Positions 41,574-49,646 of a stretch of DNA of 64,000 bases are shown here, piece after piece. The DNA comes from CAYVWB01 sp964455395. GTDB taxonomy: Bacteria; Desulfobacterota; Desulfovibrionia; Desulfovibrionales; Desulfovibrionaceae. The position numbers were made by a program, and so were the translations under genes. The stretch is taken from the NCBI GenBank assembly GCA_964455395.1, contig CAYVWB010000009.1:1-64000 (forward strand), written 5' to 3'. Within the stretch, counting starts at the first letter, position 1. The number at the start of each line of letters is the position of its first letter. Under the pieces are notes generated by a model. That model searched no databases, was not told where the DNA came from, and saw only the letters and a program-made list of their open reading frames with translations.

Positions 41574-43010
41574 ATGCATTCCGACATGCGCACCAAGATC
41601 GTGGCCACCCTCGGCCCCGCCTCCTTCGAGTACGACGTCATCAAAGCCATGGCCGCCCATGGCGCGCGGATCTTCCGGCTCAACTTCTCCCATTCCGACG
41701 CGGAAGCCTTCGCGCCTGTCATCGAGCGCATCCGCACCGTGGAGAGCGAGCTCGGCGCGCCCCTCACCATCATGGGCGACCTCTGCGGCCCCAAGACGCG
41801 CATCGGCGAAGTGGAGCGCTCACCCCTCACCATTCATACGGACGAACACTGCTATCTCGGTCTGCCGGACGCCCGCAACGCCGTGGACGACGAACACGTT
41901 TTCATCCCTCTGGACATGCCGGAACTGCTCCAGGGCTTGGAGCCGGGCATGCGCGTGGTCCTCTCCGACGGGCTCCTCCAGTTCGAAGTGACCAAGGCCG
42001 TGAAGACCGACGTCTGTTACGAAATGGTGGCCCGCACGGGGGGGCCGCTCACTTCCCGCAAGGGCATCGCTTTCCCGGGCAAGTCCCACCGTCTGCCGGC
42101 GCTCACGGACAAGGACCGCGTGGACTTGCACCAAGGCGTGGAGGCCGGCGTGGACGCGCTGGCCCTGAGTTTCGTGCAAGGGCCCGAAGACATTCTGGAC
42201 GCCATGGACGAGCTCAAGCTGCACAGCCGGCACATCTCTTTGGTGGCGAAGCTGGAGCGCCGCAACGCCGTGGACCGGCTGGACGGCATCCTGAAGCTGG
42301 CGGACGCCGTGATGGTGGCGCGCGGGGACCTGGGCCTGGAGTGCCCCCTTTCCGAAGTGCCCATCATCCAGAAGCGCATCCTCCGCGCGGCCCGGCATGC
42401 GCAGAAGGCTTCCATCGTGGCCACGCAGATGCTGCTTTCCATGGTGAAGAATCCCGTGCCCACCCGCGCAGAAGCCACCGACGTGGCCAACGCCATGTTG
42501 GACGGCGCAGATTGCGTCATGCTCTCGGAGGAAACAGCTGCAGGGGAACACCCGGTGGCCGCCGTGAAGTTCATGGCCGAGGTGGCCGAGCACGCGGAAG
42601 CGTATTATCTGGAGCGGATGAAGGCGCCCTATTTCCCGGCGGAGGAGTCCGGCGCAGCGAAGTACCTTGCGTATTCAGCAGCGCTTCTGGCCAAGAATTC
42701 CCACGCCAAGGCCATCGTCTGCCACTCGCAATCCGGCTCCACGGCGCGGCTCATCTGCAGCCGTCGTCCCGCGCATATGGTCTATGCGCTTTCGCCGGAA
42801 GACGATGTCATGCGCTACATGAATTTCTTCTGGGGAGTGAAGCCCGTGCGCACGACGCACGACGAACGCTCCCACGTGGCGCGCGCCGAAGACTTCGTCC
42901 AGCAAAGCAATGACTTCCAATCCGGGGACCGGGTGGTCATCACCTCGGGCCAGCCCACGCCGGGTCAGAAGTCCACTTCCACCAACGAAATCAAGATCTA
43001 CACCAAGTAG
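41574..43010 (+). CDS. pyk: Pyruvate kinase
   Basis: A 478-residue glycolytic enzyme converting PEP and ADP to pyruvate and ATP. Typical segments are TKIVATLGPAS at the start, RLNFSHSD, the active-site lysine in VAKLERR, VMVARGDLGLECP, and the metal/substrate loop ATQMLLSMVKNPVPTRAE, quoted in part. The DGADCVMLSEETAAGE segment differs slightly from the common MLSGETA form. The C-terminal allosteric domain is present. The ATG at 41574 has CGGAG upstream. The gene is 15 bases upstream of a ferredoxin and the AOR gene, an unusual operon that links PEP metabolism with aldehyde oxidation. Confidence 0.95.
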   Translation: MHSDMRTKIVATLGPASFEYDVIKAMAAHGARIFRLNFSHSDAEAFAPVIERIRTVESELGAPLTIMGDLCGPKTRIGEVERSPLTIHTDEHCYLGLPDARNAVDDEHVFIPLDMPELLQGLEPGMRVVLSDGLLQFEVTKAVKTDVCYEMVARTGGPLTSRKGIAFPGKSHRLPALTDKDRVDLHQGVEAGVDALALSFVQGPEDILDAMDELKLHSRHISLVAKLERRNAVDRLDGILKLADAVMVARGDLGLECPLSEVPIIQKRILRAARHAQKASIVATQMLLSMVKNPVPTRAEATDVANAMLDGADCVMLSEETAAGEHPVAAVKFMAEVAEHAEAYYLERMKAPYFPAEESGAAKYLAYSAALLAKNSHAKAIVCHSQSGSTARLICSRRPAHMVYALSPEDDVMRYMNFFWGVKPVRTTHDERSHVARAEDFVQQSNDFQSGDRVVITSGQPTPGQKSTSTNEIKIYTK

Positions 43011-43025
43011 CCAGCAAGGAACGAC

Positions 43026-43496
43026 ATGCCCAAGATACTCCTCGCCAACCGGATGGAGCGCTGCATCGGCTGCCACGGGTGCTCCCTGGCGTGCGCGCGG
43101 CAGGTGCACAAGATGCTCTCCTGGTCTTGCGCCGGCATCCGCGTGCATTCCTCCGGCGGCATGACCACCGGCTTCGAAGCCAAACTCTGCGTGGCATGCG
43201 ACCCGGCCCCTTGCGTCCAGGCCTGCCCCACGGACGCGCTCACTCCGCGACCCGGCGGCGGCGCCAAGGTCAAGCAAGCGCTTTGCATTCAATGCGGCAA
43301 GTGCGCGCCCGCCTGTCCCGTGGACGCCATCTACCTCTCCCGGGAGGGGCTGCCCTATCTCTGCATTCACTGCGGCCGCTGCGTGCCCTTCTGTCCGCAA
43401 GGGTGTCTGGAACTGGTGGATGACGAAGCCAAAGCCGGCGCCATGACGCCCCAGTGCGTGCTGCCGGACTTCGAGGAGGCCCGGAATGTGGAGTAA
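43026..43496 (+). CDS. Ferredoxin-like electron carrier with four [4Fe-4S] cluster motifs
   Basis: A 156-residue protein with four cysteine sets: CIGCHGCSLAC near residue 13, CVACDPAPCVQAC near 55, CIQCGKCAPAC near 87 and CIHCGRCVPFC near 110. This arrangement is that of the small iron-sulfur partner encoded with tungsten aldehyde oxidoreductases (AorA/HycB-like). It moves electrons between the AOR active-site subunit and a soluble or membrane acceptor in the cytoplasm. There is no signal peptide. Its last codons overlap the AOR start by 11 bases, so the two are made together. Confidence 0.9.
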   Translation: MPKILLANRMERCIGCHGCSLACARQVHKMLSWSCAGIRVHSSGGMTTGFEAKLCVACDPAPCVQACPTDALTPRPGGGAKVKQALCIQCGKCAPACPVDAIYLSREGLPYLCIHCGRCVPFCPQGCLELVDDEAKAGAMTPQCVLPDFEEARNVE

Positions 43497-45240
43497 GGAA
43501 TCGTTCCGCGTCCTGCATGTGGACGCCACCGACGGCCACGCGCACGCCTTGGACTTCGGCGACCCCGTCACCCAGCTTGGCGGCTCCGGTCTCGCCGCAG
43601 CGCTCTATGCGGAATACGGCAAGCCCGACGAATCTTGGGACCACCCCGAGCAACCCCTCATTTTCGCCATCGGGCCCCTCACGGGGGCGTTTCCCCTCAT
43701 GAGCAAGGTGGTCTGCGCGTTCAAGAGTCCCTACAACAACCAGTATGCGGAAAGTCACGCTGGCGGCCGTATGGCGCTCTCCATGCGCTTTGCGGGCTAC
43801 CACGCCATCATGATCACGGGACGCGCCAAGCGCCTCTCCGGGCTGCAGCTCGGCTCGCGCATCGTGGAGCTGGCGGACCTGCACTACCTGCGCGGACGTG
43901 ACGCGTTGGCTGCCGGCAAGCTCTTGCGCAAAATGAAGCGCGGCTCGGATTCCCGCGGCCATCGCTCCATCATCCGCATCGGCCCCGCCGGGGAGAAGGG
44001 CTCCGCTTACGCTTGCATCAACGTGGATACCTACCGCCACTTCGGCCGGCTCGGCGCCGGCGCCGTGATGGGCGCCAAGAACCTGAAAGCCATCGCCGTG
44101 GAAGGCGACGCCGACTTCCCTTTGCAGACCACCAAGGAGTACCCCAAACTCTTCAAGGACTGCTACCTGCAGGTGACCGCCACGGACATGATGAAGAAAT
44201 ACCATGACCTGGGCACCCCGCAGAACCTCATCCCCCTGGACAAGCTGAAGTCCTTGCCGTGGCGCAACCTGCAAGCCACCAGCGACCCCGCCGTGGAGCA
44301 GATCTCCGGCGAGACCTTCGCCAAGGAGCTCCTCCTGCGGCAGACGGCTTGCTCCGGCTGTCCCACGGGGTGCATCCATATCGGCCTGCTGCGTCAGCAG
44401 TACGCCAAGGACCACGAATTCCTCTACCGCCAGGTCACCTACGACTACGAACCCATCTTCGCCATGGGCTCCATGCTGGGCGTGACCACGGCTTCGGACG
44501 TGCTGGTGCTGCTGGAGGAGACGGAAAAAGTCGGTCTGGACGTCATGAGCGCCGGCGTGGCGCTGGCATGGGCCACGGAAGCGTACCAGAAGGGGCTCGT
44601 GGGCTGCGAGGAGACCCTCGTCCCACTGACTTTCGGGGACGCCAAGGCCTACGCCAAAGCCGTGCATGCGCTGGGTCTGGCCGTGAACGACTTCTACGCC
44701 GTGCTGGCGCAAGGCGCAGGCGCGGCAGCCAAGGCCTACGGCGGCGAGGACTTCGCTTGCGTGCTGGGACAGGAGATGGCCGGCTACGCCACCGGCGAGA
44801 TCTACTTCGCTTCCCAAGCGACGAGCTTTCGCCATTCCCACCTGGACACGGGAGCGTACTCCTTCGACCAGAAACGCACCGAGCAGGATGTGGACGGCGC
44901 CATCACGTTCCTCGTGGAGGACGAACGCAGCCGCATGGAGTTGTGCTCCATGGTCTCCTGCCTGTTTGCGCGCGGCGTCTACAAGACGGAGAAAGTGCAG
45001 GAAGCGCTCAAGTCGCTCCATCTCGACGAGATGGCCGACGCCTTGCCGGAGTCCGCCGGACTGGTCCAACGCGCTCGGTGGCGCCACAAGACGGCCACGG
45101 GATTCGACCCGCGCGCCGTGACGATTCCCAAGCGGTTCACGGAGATCGAGACCTGGCGGGGCGCCATCGACGTTCCCTTCATGGAGTCCGTACAGCGCGC
45201 CTACGCCGACGCCATCATGGAGATGGTGGAAACTCCTTGA
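43486..45240 (+). CDS. Tungsten-type aldehyde:ferredoxin oxidoreductase
   Basis: A 584-residue enzyme of the AOR family, which oxidises aldehydes to carboxylic acids, or runs in reverse with low-potential ferredoxin. N-terminal landmarks are GGSGLAAALY and GPLTGAFP; cofactor-contacting segments are ESHAGGRMALSMRFAGY and GRLGAGAVMGAKNLKAI. The cluster ligands are CSGCPTGC near residue 287 and a distal Cys near 485 (ELCSMVSC). Two pterins and tungsten are expected from the family. It overlaps the four-cluster ferredoxin gene by 11 bases. Pyruvate kinase is the first gene of the same operon. A hairpin follows directly. Confidence 0.92.
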   Translation: MWSKESFRVLHVDATDGHAHALDFGDPVTQLGGSGLAAALYAEYGKPDESWDHPEQPLIFAIGPLTGAFPLMSKVVCAFKSPYNNQYAESHAGGRMALSMRFAGYHAIMITGRAKRLSGLQLGSRIVELADLHYLRGRDALAAGKLLRKMKRGSDSRGHRSIIRIGPAGEKGSAYACINVDTYRHFGRLGAGAVMGAKNLKAIAVEGDADFPLQTTKEYPKLFKDCYLQVTATDMMKKYHDLGTPQNLIPLDKLKSLPWRNLQATSDPAVEQISGETFAKELLLRQTACSGCPTGCIHIGLLRQQYAKDHEFLYRQVTYDYEPIFAMGSMLGVTTASDVLVLLEETEKVGLDVMSAGVALAWATEAYQKGLVGCEETLVPLTFGDAKAYAKAVHALGLAVNDFYAVLAQGAGAAAKAYGGEDFACVLGQEMAGYATGEIYFASQATSFRHSHLDTGAYSFDQKRTEQDVDGAITFLVEDERSRMELCSMVSCLFARGVYKTEKVQEALKSLHLDEMADALPESAGLVQRARWRHKTATGFDPRAVTIPKRFTEIETWRGAIDVPFMESVQRAYADAIMEMVETP

Positions 45241-45264
45241 GCTTCAGGATATTTGGTGTAGAAT

Positions 45265-45310
45265 AAACCCTCCGGACTCCCTGCCCAAACGCAGGGCCGG
45301 GGGGGGTTTT
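45265..45310 (+). terminator. Terminator after AOR, abutting the start of the next gene
   Basis: The outer stem AAACCCTCCGG (45265-45275) pairs with the run CCGG plus Gs and TTT (45297-45309), with wobble pairs or bulges. The inner stem CCCTGC (45279-45284) pairs with GCAGGG (45291-45296). TTTT follows, and the next gene's ATG is at 45312. The G-run is the only candidate ribosome-binding site of that gene. Confidence 0.65.
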
Positions 45311-45311
45311 C

Positions 45312-46784
45312 ATGACCGCCGCCAAAGAGCCACTTCCCCAGCGCGTCCGGCGCTTCCTCCAGCAAGACCTCTGGACCCTGGACGCCAGCAAACGCGCTCC
45401 GGCGCAGGGCTACGGCGTGCGCGTGCTGCGGTGGCTCGTCTTCCTCGTCGACGGGCTGCAGAAGGACAATGTCTTCTTGCGGGCCTCGGCGCTCACCTAC
45501 GCCACCGTGCTCTCCATTGTGCCGTTTCTGGCTGTGGCGTTCAGCGTGCTCAAGGGGTTGGGCTTCCAGAACACGGAGCTCATGCGCGAGCTGTTGATGC
45601 GCCTCGCCGCGGAACGGCAGGTGGTGGTGGATCAGATCATCGAGTACGTGAACAACACCAACGTGGGCGCCCTCGGCGCTTTGGGCGCGAGCTTCCTCGT
45701 ACTCACGGTCATCAGCCTGCTTTCCAACGTGGAGAACGCTTTCAACACCATCTGGCAGGCGGGTCACGCGCGGCCTCTGGCGCGCAAGGCGGCGGATTAC
45801 ATCTCCGTGAGCCTCGTCTTTCCCGTACTGATGGTGGTGGCCATCAGCATCACCGCCACGTTGCAGAACAACGTCCTCGTCCAGGACATCCTCAGCTACT
45901 CGGTGGCGAGCCGCATCTATCTGTTCTTGTTGAAGCTGACGCCGTTCATGGCGGTGTGGGCCGCGCTCACGTTCCTCTATGCGTTCATCCCGAACACCCG
46001 CGTCAATCTGGGCGCGGCGTTCCTGGGGGCCGTGGCGGCGGGCACGGCGTGGCAGGTGGCGCAGTGGGTCTACGTGGAATTCCAGGTGGGGGTGGCGCGT
46101 TCCAACGCCATCTATGGCAGCTTTGCGCAACTGCCGATTTTTCTGGTGTGGCTGTACCTCAGCTGGGTCATCGTGCTCATCGGCGCGGAAATGAGCTACA
46201 CCTTCCAGAACTACAGCGCCTACGCCAGCGAGGCCAAGTACCGCGACCTCCGCCACCGCGAGCGTGAACGCATCGCCCTGGCGGTGCTCGTCTCCATGGC
46301 GCGATCCCTCTACAAGGGCGAGCCGCCGCCCACCCAGCGGCAGCTGGCGGAAACGCTAGCGTTGCCGCACTCGCTCATTGTCACCATCGTGGACAACCTG
46401 ACGCAGGCCGGCTTGGCGGCACGGCTGGACCATCCCCGCGAGGTCCCCTTGGCGTTGACGCGCGCACCTGACGACCTCCGCGTGACCGACGCGCTTGACG
46501 CCTTGGCCATGCCCCCCTCCCAGCTCGGGACAGTCAGGGGGGCGCGACCCGAACCCCACGACGAAGCTGAACGCCGTCTGCAACAAGACTTTCCGCATCT
46601 GACTGAAATCATGGATGGTTTGGATGATTGCGCCAGGCGGAGCGAATTCAATGTCTCCCTGAAGGAGCTCGCGGGGCGCGGCCTTGACGTGGAATGGAAC
46701 CAGACCGACAAGCCCGGCCAGACCGAAAAGCCCGACCAGACCGACAAGCCCGGCCAGACGGGCCAGACCGACCAGACCGGCTGA
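45312..46784 (+). CDS. YihY/BrkB-family inner-membrane protein with winged-helix-like region and repeat tail
   Basis: A 490-residue protein. Residues about 30-300 are the six-helix BrkB/YihY domain: FLRASALTYATVLSIVPFLA, NVENAFNTIWQ, and the last helix WLYLSWVIVLIGAEMSY. The function of the family is uncertain (once called ribonuclease BN). Residues about 320-390 (PPPTQRQLAETLALPHSLI) resemble a winged-helix DNA-binding-type domain. The extreme C-terminus is a short hexapeptide repeat (QTDKPG). Its ribosome-binding site is embedded in the terminator hairpin of the AOR operon, so its translation may be sensitive to that structure. Confidence 0.85.
   Translation: MTAAKEPLPQRVRRFLQQDLWTLDASKRAPAQGYGVRVLRWLVFLVDGLQKDNVFLRASALTYATVLSIVPFLAVAFSVLKGLGFQNTELMRELLMRLAAERQVVVDQIIEYVNNTNVGALGALGASFLVLTVISLLSNVENAFNTIWQAGHARPLARKAADYISVSLVFPVLMVVAISITATLQNNVLVQDILSYSVASRIYLFLLKLTPFMAVWAALTFLYAFIPNTRVNLGAAFLGAVAAGTAWQVAQWVYVEFQVGVARSNAIYGSFAQLPIFLVWLYLSWVIVLIGAEMSYTFQNYSAYASEAKYRDLRHRERERIALAVLVSMARSLYKGEPPPTQRQLAETLALPHSLIVTIVDNLTQAGLAARLDHPREVPLALTRAPDDLRVTDALDALAMPPSQLGTVRGARPEPHDEAERRLQQDFPHLTEIMDGLDDCARRSEFNVSLKELAGRGLDVEWNQTDKPGQTEKPDQTDKPGQTGQTDQTG
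46701..46781 (+). repeat. 18-bp and 9-bp in-frame repeats at the 3' end of the BrkB gene
   Basis: Three 18-bp units (46701-46718, 46719-46736, 46737-46754) encode QTDKPG, QTEKPD and QTDKPG. 9-bp units encoding QTG, QTD and QTG follow up to the stop codon. Unit lengths keep the frame. Confidence 0.9.
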
Positions 46785-46841
46785 CGTCGGTCTGCCCGAC
46801 GTCGCATCGCATCTTTCCCCCCATCATCAGGAGCAGAGAAC

Positions 46842-49646
46842 GTGCCGCAACACTTCGAGACCATGCAGGCCCTTGCGACATCCCTCGCCGGCCGCCCCGA
46901 CGTGCGACGCCAACCCGCCGTCATCGCCTTCGGTGAGGAGGATTCGCGCACCATCACGTACGCCGAACTCGCGGAGACAGTGGACGCCATGGCGCGCGCG
47001 CTGGTCGCCATCCACCAGGCCAATGGCGGCGGCAGTCTCAAGGGAGAACGCGTCTGCCTGCTGGCGCCCCCTCGTTGGGAAGCCATGGCCGCGGCTCTGG
47101 CCGTGCTGGCCGCCGGGGCCGTGGCCATGCCCGTGGACATGCAGTTCCCGGACGAGCAGATGCGGCACGTGCTCACGGACGGCGCGCCGGCCATCCTCAT
47201 CGCCGTGGAAGAGACGGCTGCGCGGGTGGAAGCGCTCGCGTTGAAGACGCCTCCCGTCGTCGTCCGGCTGGATCACCCCGCCGGCGCGGCGGACTCCCTC
47301 TTCACCACGCCGGAACACGCTGCGTCCATCACCATGGAAACCGTGGCGCCAGCGGACCAGGCCGCGCTCTTCTACACCTCCGGCACCACAGGGCGGCCCA
47401 AAGGTGTGGAGCTGACCCACGCCAACCTCGCATTCCAGATGACCGCCGTGGCCGAGTCCGGCATCCTGAAACAAGGAGACGCGCTGCTGCTGCCGCTGCC
47501 CCTGCACCACGTCTACCCCTTCGTGCTGGGCATCTTTTCGCCGTTTCTCATGGGGCTCACGGCGGTGCTGCCGGCAGCCTTCACCGGACCGCAGCTCGTG
47601 CGCGCCATGCGTGAAGGCGACGTGAGCGTGGTGGCCGGCGTGCCCCGACTCTACTCCGCGCTGGTGGCCGGCGTGGAAGCGCGCGTCCGGGAACGCGGCG
47701 TGAAGGCGCGGTTCCTCTTCCAGAAGATGCTGTCCCTCTCCGGGTGGAGCAAACGTCGTCTCGGCGTCAACCTCGGCAAGACGCTGTTCAAATCCCTCCA
47801 TGAACGCTTCGGACCGCGCGTCACGGTGACGGCCTCGGGCGGTTCCGCGCTCGATCCCCAGCTCGCGGAAACCATGGAGGCCCTGGGCTGGCGGGTCGCC
47901 GTGGGCTACGGGTTGACGGAGACCTCGCCTCTGCTGACCCTCAAGTCGCCGTGGACGCCCGGCGGCCTGGACACCGTGGGTAAAACCATTCCCGGCGTGC
48001 AACTGCGCATCGACAAGGAAGCCGCCCCCGAAGGCGCCGCAGCCGGCGAAGTGCAGGCCAAGGGGCCGGGCGTTTTCCGCGGGTACCGCAACCTGCCGGA
48101 GAAAACCGCCGAAGCCTTCACCCCGGACGGTTGGTTCCGCACCGGGGACCTGGGACAGTTGGACGAGAACGGCGTGCTGCGGCTGGCCGGTCGGGCGTCC
48201 ACCCTCATCGTGACGCAAGGGGGCGAGAACGTGCAGCCCGAGCCGGTGGAGGCGGCGCTGGAGGAACATGCCGCCATCACGGAAGCAGGCGTGCTGGAGT
48301 GGGAGGGCAAGCTCGCGGCGGTGCTTGTCCCGGAGGAGAAGGAAGTGCGCAGCCTGCGCAGCGAGCCCATGACGGTGCTGCGCGAGGCTGTGGCCGAGGT
48401 CTCGCGGAAGCTGCCTTCGTACATGCGGCCCACGGAGCTGGCGCTCTCCCGGGAGCCCATCCCCCGAACGCGGCTGGGCAAGGTCCGTCGGCACAAGCTC
48501 GTGGAGCTCTTCGAACGCGCGCGCGCCGGTCAGGCTGCGCAGACGCCGGAGTCCCTCGCTCCCATGGACCCCGTCGACATGGCGGCGGCGGATCGCGCCT
48601 TGCTGGAGTCGCCCGCCGCGCGTTCGGTCTGGGAGTACTTCGCAGACCGCTACCCCACCCACGGGTTGTCTCCCGACGCCAATCTGCAGATCGACCTCGG
48701 CGTGGACTCGTTGGAGTGGCTGACGCTCTCCCTGGATATCCGCGCGCGCACGGGCGTGGAGCTGACCCAGGAAGACGCCGCCGACGCCGACACGGTCCGG
48801 GATCTGCTGCGCATCCTCGCCGAACGGGGCAAGGGCTGCGACACGGAGCCGCCTTGCGCGCCCGAGCAAGGCCGCGTCGTGCGGGTTTCGCCCTTCGAAC
48901 ACCCTGAAGCATACCTTGCGGAGGAGGAGCGCCGCTTCCTCGAACCGTTGGGGCCGGTCAAGCAACTCCTGGCGGATGTCTCCCACATGGAGGTCCGTGT
49001 ACTCTTCAACACGTATTTCTCTCTGGAGACGGAGGGGTTGGAGCGCGTCCCCAAGGACATGCAGGTCGTCTTCGCGCCCAACCATGTCAGCTACCTGGAC
49101 CCCTTCGCCCTCATCGCCGCCATGGACCGTTACCGCATGCGGCGCACACAGTTCGCTGCGTGGACAGGCGCGGCTTTCAGCAACCCGGTGAACGCTTTTT
49201 TCTCCCGGCTGGCGCGCGCCGTTCCCATCGACCCGGACCGCGGCGCAGCCACCTCCCTGGCTTTGGGCGCGCTGGTGCTGGAGCGAGGCCGCTCCATGGT
49301 GTGGTTTCCTGAAGGCGTGCGCTCGCGCACCTGCCGCTTGCGGGATTTCCGGCCCGGCCTCGGCATGCTGCTGGAGCGGTTGCCCACCACGCTGGTTCCC
49401 GTCTTCATCCACGGGACTTGCGAGAGCATGCGACCCGGCGTCTTCTGGCCGCGGCCCCGGCCTGTGCGGGTGGTCTTCGGCGAGCCGGTCACGGTGGAGA
49501 CGTTGCTTGCCGAAACGGAAGGCGAGGACACGCCAAAGCCCGCGCGCATCATGCAGGGGCTGCGGGACCGGGTGGAATCGCTGGGTCGTGACTCGGCGGC
49601 GGCTTATGCGCGGCAGGCCGGCGCGGCCAGCGAGGCCGTTTCATGA
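46842..49646 (+). CDS. Three-domain acyl-AMP ligase / acyl carrier protein / acyltransferase
   Basis: A 934-residue fusion. Residues 1-560 are an AMP-forming fatty acyl ligase (FYTSGTTGRPKGVEL near 177; GYGLTETSPL; GWFRTGDLG). An acyl carrier domain follows with the phosphopantetheine serine in LGVDSLEWL near 623. The C-terminal third is a PlsC-type acyltransferase with NHVSYLD near 747 and FPEGVRS. It resembles the E. coli Aas logic: activate a fatty acid, hold it on the carrier, transfer it to a (lyso)phospholipid. A GTG start at 46842 has AGGAG 8 bases upstream. It overlaps the following MFS gene by 4 bases, so the pair is one unit, possibly for lysophospholipid repair or lipid uptake. Confidence 0.88.
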   Translation: MPQHFETMQALATSLAGRPDVRRQPAVIAFGEEDSRTITYAELAETVDAMARALVAIHQANGGGSLKGERVCLLAPPRWEAMAAALAVLAAGAVAMPVDMQFPDEQMRHVLTDGAPAILIAVEETAARVEALALKTPPVVVRLDHPAGAADSLFTTPEHAASITMETVAPADQAALFYTSGTTGRPKGVELTHANLAFQMTAVAESGILKQGDALLLPLPLHHVYPFVLGIFSPFLMGLTAVLPAAFTGPQLVRAMREGDVSVVAGVPRLYSALVAGVEARVRERGVKARFLFQKMLSLSGWSKRRLGVNLGKTLFKSLHERFGPRVTVTASGGSALDPQLAETMEALGWRVAVGYGLTETSPLLTLKSPWTPGGLDTVGKTIPGVQLRIDKEAAPEGAAAGEVQAKGPGVFRGYRNLPEKTAEAFTPDGWFRTGDLGQLDENGVLRLAGRASTLIVTQGGENVQPEPVEAALEEHAAITEAGVLEWEGKLAAVLVPEEKEVRSLRSEPMTVLREAVAEVSRKLPSYMRPTELALSREPIPRTRLGKVRRHKLVELFERARAGQAAQTPESLAPMDPVDMAAADRALLESPAARSVWEYFADRYPTHGLSPDANLQIDLGVDSLEWLTLSLDIRARTGVELTQEDAADADTVRDLLRILAERGKGCDTEPPCAPEQGRVVRVSPFEHPEAYLAEEERRFLEPLGPVKQLLADVSHMEVRVLFNTYFSLETEGLERVPKDMQVVFAPNHVSYLDPFALIAAMDRYRMRRTQFAAWTGAAFSNPVNAFFSRLARAVPIDPDRGAATSLALGALVLERGRSMVWFPEGVRSRTCRLRDFRPGLGMLLERLPTTLVPVFIHGTCESMRPGVFWPRPRPVRVVFGEPVTVETLLAETEGEDTPKPARIMQGLRDRVESLGRDSAAAYARQAGAASEAVS

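Noticed and set aside
46827..49412. 861-codon minus-strand frame
   Set aside because: Antisense to the AMP-ligase fusion, whose domains are all recognisable.
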